DNA of 64,000 nt from Rhabditophanes sp. KR3021 (taxonomy: Eukaryota; Nematoda; Chromadorea; Rhabditida; Alloionematidae). The stretch covers positions 3,410,001 through 3,474,000 of the forward strand of contig CAUJLY010000004.1 in NCBI GenBank assembly GCA_963281155.1, in the 5' to 3' direction. A program made the translations under genes and the position numbers. The notes beneath the pieces are model-generated. The model saw only the letters and a program-made list of their open reading frames with translations. It was not told the origin of the DNA and did not search any database. Shown one piece after another: positions 61,147-64,000 of this stretch. Within the stretch, counting starts at the first letter, position 1. Each line of letters begins with the position of its first letter.

Positions 61147-62103
61147 ATGCCTGATTTTTATTCTATTATTTTGATAATAATAGACTTTTGTGGAATAAGT
61201 TTTTATCTATCTTTTATATCCTTCTTAGTTTATCATTTGATAAAAAAAGATTCTGACTTTAATCCAAGATTCTATATTTTTATGTTAATAAACTCAGGCG
61301 CTGAACTAAGTTTTATAACTGTTGAATATTTTGTGGTGAGGTTTCCATTATTCGGTATTATTAATAAAGTGTACTTGGATCTTGAAGATAAAAAAGTAAA
61401 TGGGATTATTTATGGGTTTTCAATATACTTCCCTTTAACCGTTGCATTAGGGCAATTGGTAGCTGCTGGCAATCGTCTTTTGATAATCAAACAACCTATA
61501 TTATATCAACAGATTGTCACATTCAAAATAGGAGTTATTGTTGTTTTATTGCAGTTTCTACTGCCTTGTTTTGCGCTTATTATGACTTCACAGTCGACTT
61601 TAAATATCAGAATGAATGATGACAACAAATCAATGACTGTGGATATGCTAGATTCGGAGCTCATGACCAATGCCGTAGGTGCCTGTATAATCTGCGCCCT
61701 AATTATTACTAGTCTATGCATTGCGGTTGGTATCTACAGCTTGTATCTGTTGTTCAAAATGAAAAGAGTAAAGACTAACATTACCCCTGGATTAAAAAGA
61801 GAAACAGCGCTTTTGATTTTTGCATTATCTCAAATCATGTCCCAAATATTGTTGACTGCCATTGGAGCAGCTCAGTATTGTGCTTCAATTTTTGGATACT
61901 ATGAAGTGTACTTAGTCTTGCTTCGAATCTATCCATTTGTGGAAGATCTGTATTGTTTGACCGCTCCAATTTTACTTTGTTACATTTCGAAAATTGTAAG
62001 AGCGAAGTTTTTAAAAATGTATTTTGGTCGTTATGCCCCTCAAACATCGCCTTCCTCATTAATCCAGCAATCAACAATAAAAAGAGCTACCAGAAGAAAT
62101 TAG
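61147..62103 (+). CDS. 7TM chemoreceptor D (Srg/Srv superfamily)
   Basis: A single exon of 318 aa. It is a tandem paralog of receptor C: FYIFMLINSGAEL, EYFVVRFPLFGIINKVYL, GQLVAAGNRLLIIKQP, SLYLLFKM and IYPFVEDLYCLTAPILL occupy the same places. The third-helix end reads GNRLL, closer to the NR motif typical of the superfamily than in receptor C. A short basic C-terminal tail ends KRATRRN. Both C and D lack introns and lie in the same direction about 1 kb apart, consistent with local duplication. Confidence 0.86.
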   Translation: MPDFYSIILIIIDFCGISFYLSFISFLVYHLIKKDSDFNPRFYIFMLINSGAELSFITVEYFVVRFPLFGIINKVYLDLEDKKVNGIIYGFSIYFPLTVALGQLVAAGNRLLIIKQPILYQQIVTFKIGVIVVLLQFLLPCFALIMTSQSTLNIRMNDDNKSMTVDMLDSELMTNAVGACIICALIITSLCIAVGIYSLYLLFKMKRVKTNITPGLKRETALLIFALSQIMSQILLTAIGAAQYCASIFGYYEVYLVLLRIYPFVEDLYCLTAPILLCYISKIVRAKFLKMYFGRYAPQTSPSSLIQQSTIKRATRRN

Positions 62104-62535
62104 TCATTTGTGTAAACATCAACAAAGTAACCTTTATAAATATATGGACAGCTATCATTTCCTGTTTTGTAGCTATAAATAAGTATAGTAATTATAACTT
62201 CTCGCATACGATTTAATCCCTGTCATTTAACTACATTTTAAAAAATAAATTGTGCGAGCTTATTTTAAAATTGACGCAAAAATGAAAATGCTAATAAGTA
62301 CATTTATAGAATTGTGTACAGATTCAGTCTATTTTAATCAAGAGATAGCATTTTGATGATAAGTAAGTTGTTAAATTGATATAATGAATTCGGTAGAGTT
62401 GAGTGCATTTAACTTATACTATTTATATCCTTGTCAAATCAGAGTATACTCTTTTCAAGATGATTGAATTTGATAAAGAAATCATATTTAAGGAAGTCAA
62501 ATATGTTTTAAATGTATAATTAGTTATTCATCACA
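62104..62535. other. intergenic spacer
   Basis: 432 bp between receptor D and the saposin gene. Nothing recognised apart from presumed promoter sequence. Confidence 0.45.
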
Positions 62536-62876
62536 ATGAAACTTATTGCTATTCTTCTATCCTTATGCTTTTTCGCAACAATTGTCAATGCCGATATTAA
62601 GTGCAATTTATGCCTTGATGCGGTCAAAGAATTGGAACAATACCTTAAAGATAACGAAAACAATGCGGAAGGAGTATGTTTGCGGTTCCATATTTGTTGT
62701 TAATATAATTACTATTTCAGGCTGCTGATGCTATCTGTACAAAAATTTCCGGAGGGTTCCCTCTTTTAAGAGGCATTTGTGATGAACTTTTTGACCGCGA
62801 AATCGAGCATTTGATTGATGGAATCGAGAAAAATGAACCACCACGTACTATTTGTCAATCCGTTAATATGTGCTAA
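62536..62876 (+). CDS. caenopore-like single saposin-B domain protein
   Basis: Exons 62536-62673 and 62721-62876 (47-bp intron) encode 97 aa. A signal peptide (MKLIAILLSLCFFATIVNA) is followed directly by one saposin-B domain with the six cysteines in the standard order: CNLC near the start, a central pair at DAIC and GIC, and a final TICQSVNMC. Size and layout match nematode caenopores (SPP proteins), secreted amoebapore relatives that act on membranes of ingested bacteria. The activity is inferred from the family only. AATAAA follows 23 bp after the stop. Confidence 0.88.
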
Positions 62877-64000
62877 GATGTGTATGCTTGGATATTTAAA
62901 TAAACATTTGTCTGAATATCAGTCTTTAATCATAAAATATTGTTTTATCAAATTCAATTAAGATGTAACATGTAGCATTTTAGTTCAAAAGGGTTCATAC
63001 TTTACTTCATAACAAAAAAGATATATGCTCTATTTTTTCGTCTTATTGTTGCATAAAAAACTGAAATTAATAATTACCTCTTCTGATTTTAATTTAAAAT
63101 TATAAATTCCACATAACAGAATAGTTTTTCAAAGAATTAGCAAGCAGGTGATTGGAAAATACAGAATATGGGCATTATTTAATAACTGTTCAACAAATTG
63201 CATTAGAATTTTGGATAAATTTACATCAAGTCAAAATGGCTGGAGATTGTTACAAGTTACCGCGTTTAAGCAATCATATATCGTTTATTAAACCTGTAAT
63301 TTTTGCACAAACATTCTCAGATTATTTTTAAAATGTGAAATACAGAAGATGACAGAAAATTATTCATATTCAGTAAGCCCTTTTTATTGCTGATCTTTTT
63401 AATTCTCAAATCAAATAACACTATTTTCTTTGTCTTTTTATTAATAGACACAAACAATTGTTATTTCCAATATTATTTATAGACATTTTTGTAAAAAGAT
63501 CGTACTTTACCAATGTTTTAAAGTTTTACATATATTTTTTACTTAATTAACTACATCATTTACATATTTTTTTCAAAAATTACAAGTATAATATGGTAAT
63601 TTGAATATTTTATGATGGTTTGTATGCATGCGTTTCTTAACTTTATTTATGTACGATGAATTTTTGCACTAGTTTAGATATAATCGTATATGATTGAATC
63701 GAGATTAAGAAACCAAAAGAAGCTTTATTTTAATGAGTTTCTAAAAAACTTATCATAGAAATCTCTATTTTAAATATCTGCTATACAGACATTTATTTTT
63801 GTTTAGAATGAGTATGTGTAAATAATCATAAATTTATACTTTCAATCACAAAATTCGTAAACGATTTGTGGTATTATAAAATGTTAACTTTTACGACATA
63901 GCTCAAACAATTATTACAAATATAACAACAATATGTCGCATTGTTGCGTTTGAATAGATATTAGAATGTCTTTTAATTACTTCTAGCCAAAAAAAATTTC
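62877..64000. other. intergenic region to window end
   Basis: AT-rich; no gene, RNA or repeat that I can support on either strand. Confidence 0.5.

Overview
The window is nuclear DNA of a nematode. The evidence is a high AT content, very short introns (mostly 37-90 bp, GT...TTTCAG/TTTTAG), same-strand genes packed 110-230 bp apart as in nematode operons, and nematode-typical families: DUF19/T20D4.11-like secreted proteins, Srg/Srv-type chemoreceptors, caenopore-like saposins and an RPLRFamide (FLP-21-like) neuropeptide precursor. I cannot name the species. Exon coordinates were worked out by hand from splice signals, phase continuity and family resemblance; no alignment was run.

Layout. Positions 1-750 (+) hold the end of a PARP1-like gene that stops after the PADR1 domain. 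972-4184 (-) is an EDEM3-type ER mannosidase. About 4.2-13.8 kb is gene-poor, with one orphan exon candidate. 13.8-15.3 kb (+) encodes a low-complexity protein with two aromatic GWKKR repeats. 16.3-17.0 kb (+) is a secreted protein with two saposin-B domains. 17.1-21.7 kb (-) holds two matrix metalloproteinases, one compact and one with a hemopexin domain, around a BTB-like gene. 22.9-28.0 kb (-) holds two tandem UDP-glycosyltransferases.

28.3-37.1 kb (+) is a dense housekeeping cluster: GPATCH11, CWF19L1, an Spp2/GPKOW-type G-patch protein, mitochondrial prolyl-tRNA synthetase, DNAJC9 and PRMT1, with gaps of 114-230 bp. It looks like an operon, and three of its genes concern splicing. Introns of the first and last members each enclose an antisense gene candidate.

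37.7-40.9 kb (-) holds two 7TM chemoreceptor paralogs. 44.3-44.7 kb (+) is a three-exon FLP-21-like neuropeptide gene too fragmented to appear as a long ORF. 45.9-48.5 kb (-) encodes a secreted protein with three DUF19 domains. 49.3-57.1 kb is a second housekeeping block: an ARM/coiled-coil protein (possibly CIP2A-like, -) divergent from TTI1 (+), TTI1 followed after 134 bp by riboflavin kinase (+), then UFSP2 (-). 59.1-62.1 kb (+) has two more chemoreceptor paralogs, followed by a small caenopore-like saposin.

Functionally the window alternates housekeeping blocks (RNA splicing, translation, chromatin and methylation, PIKK assembly, UFM1 processing) with environment-facing gene pairs (chemoreceptors, UGTs, MMPs, saposins, DUF19). 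I found no tRNA, rRNA, CRISPR array, intact transposon or horizontally acquired system.
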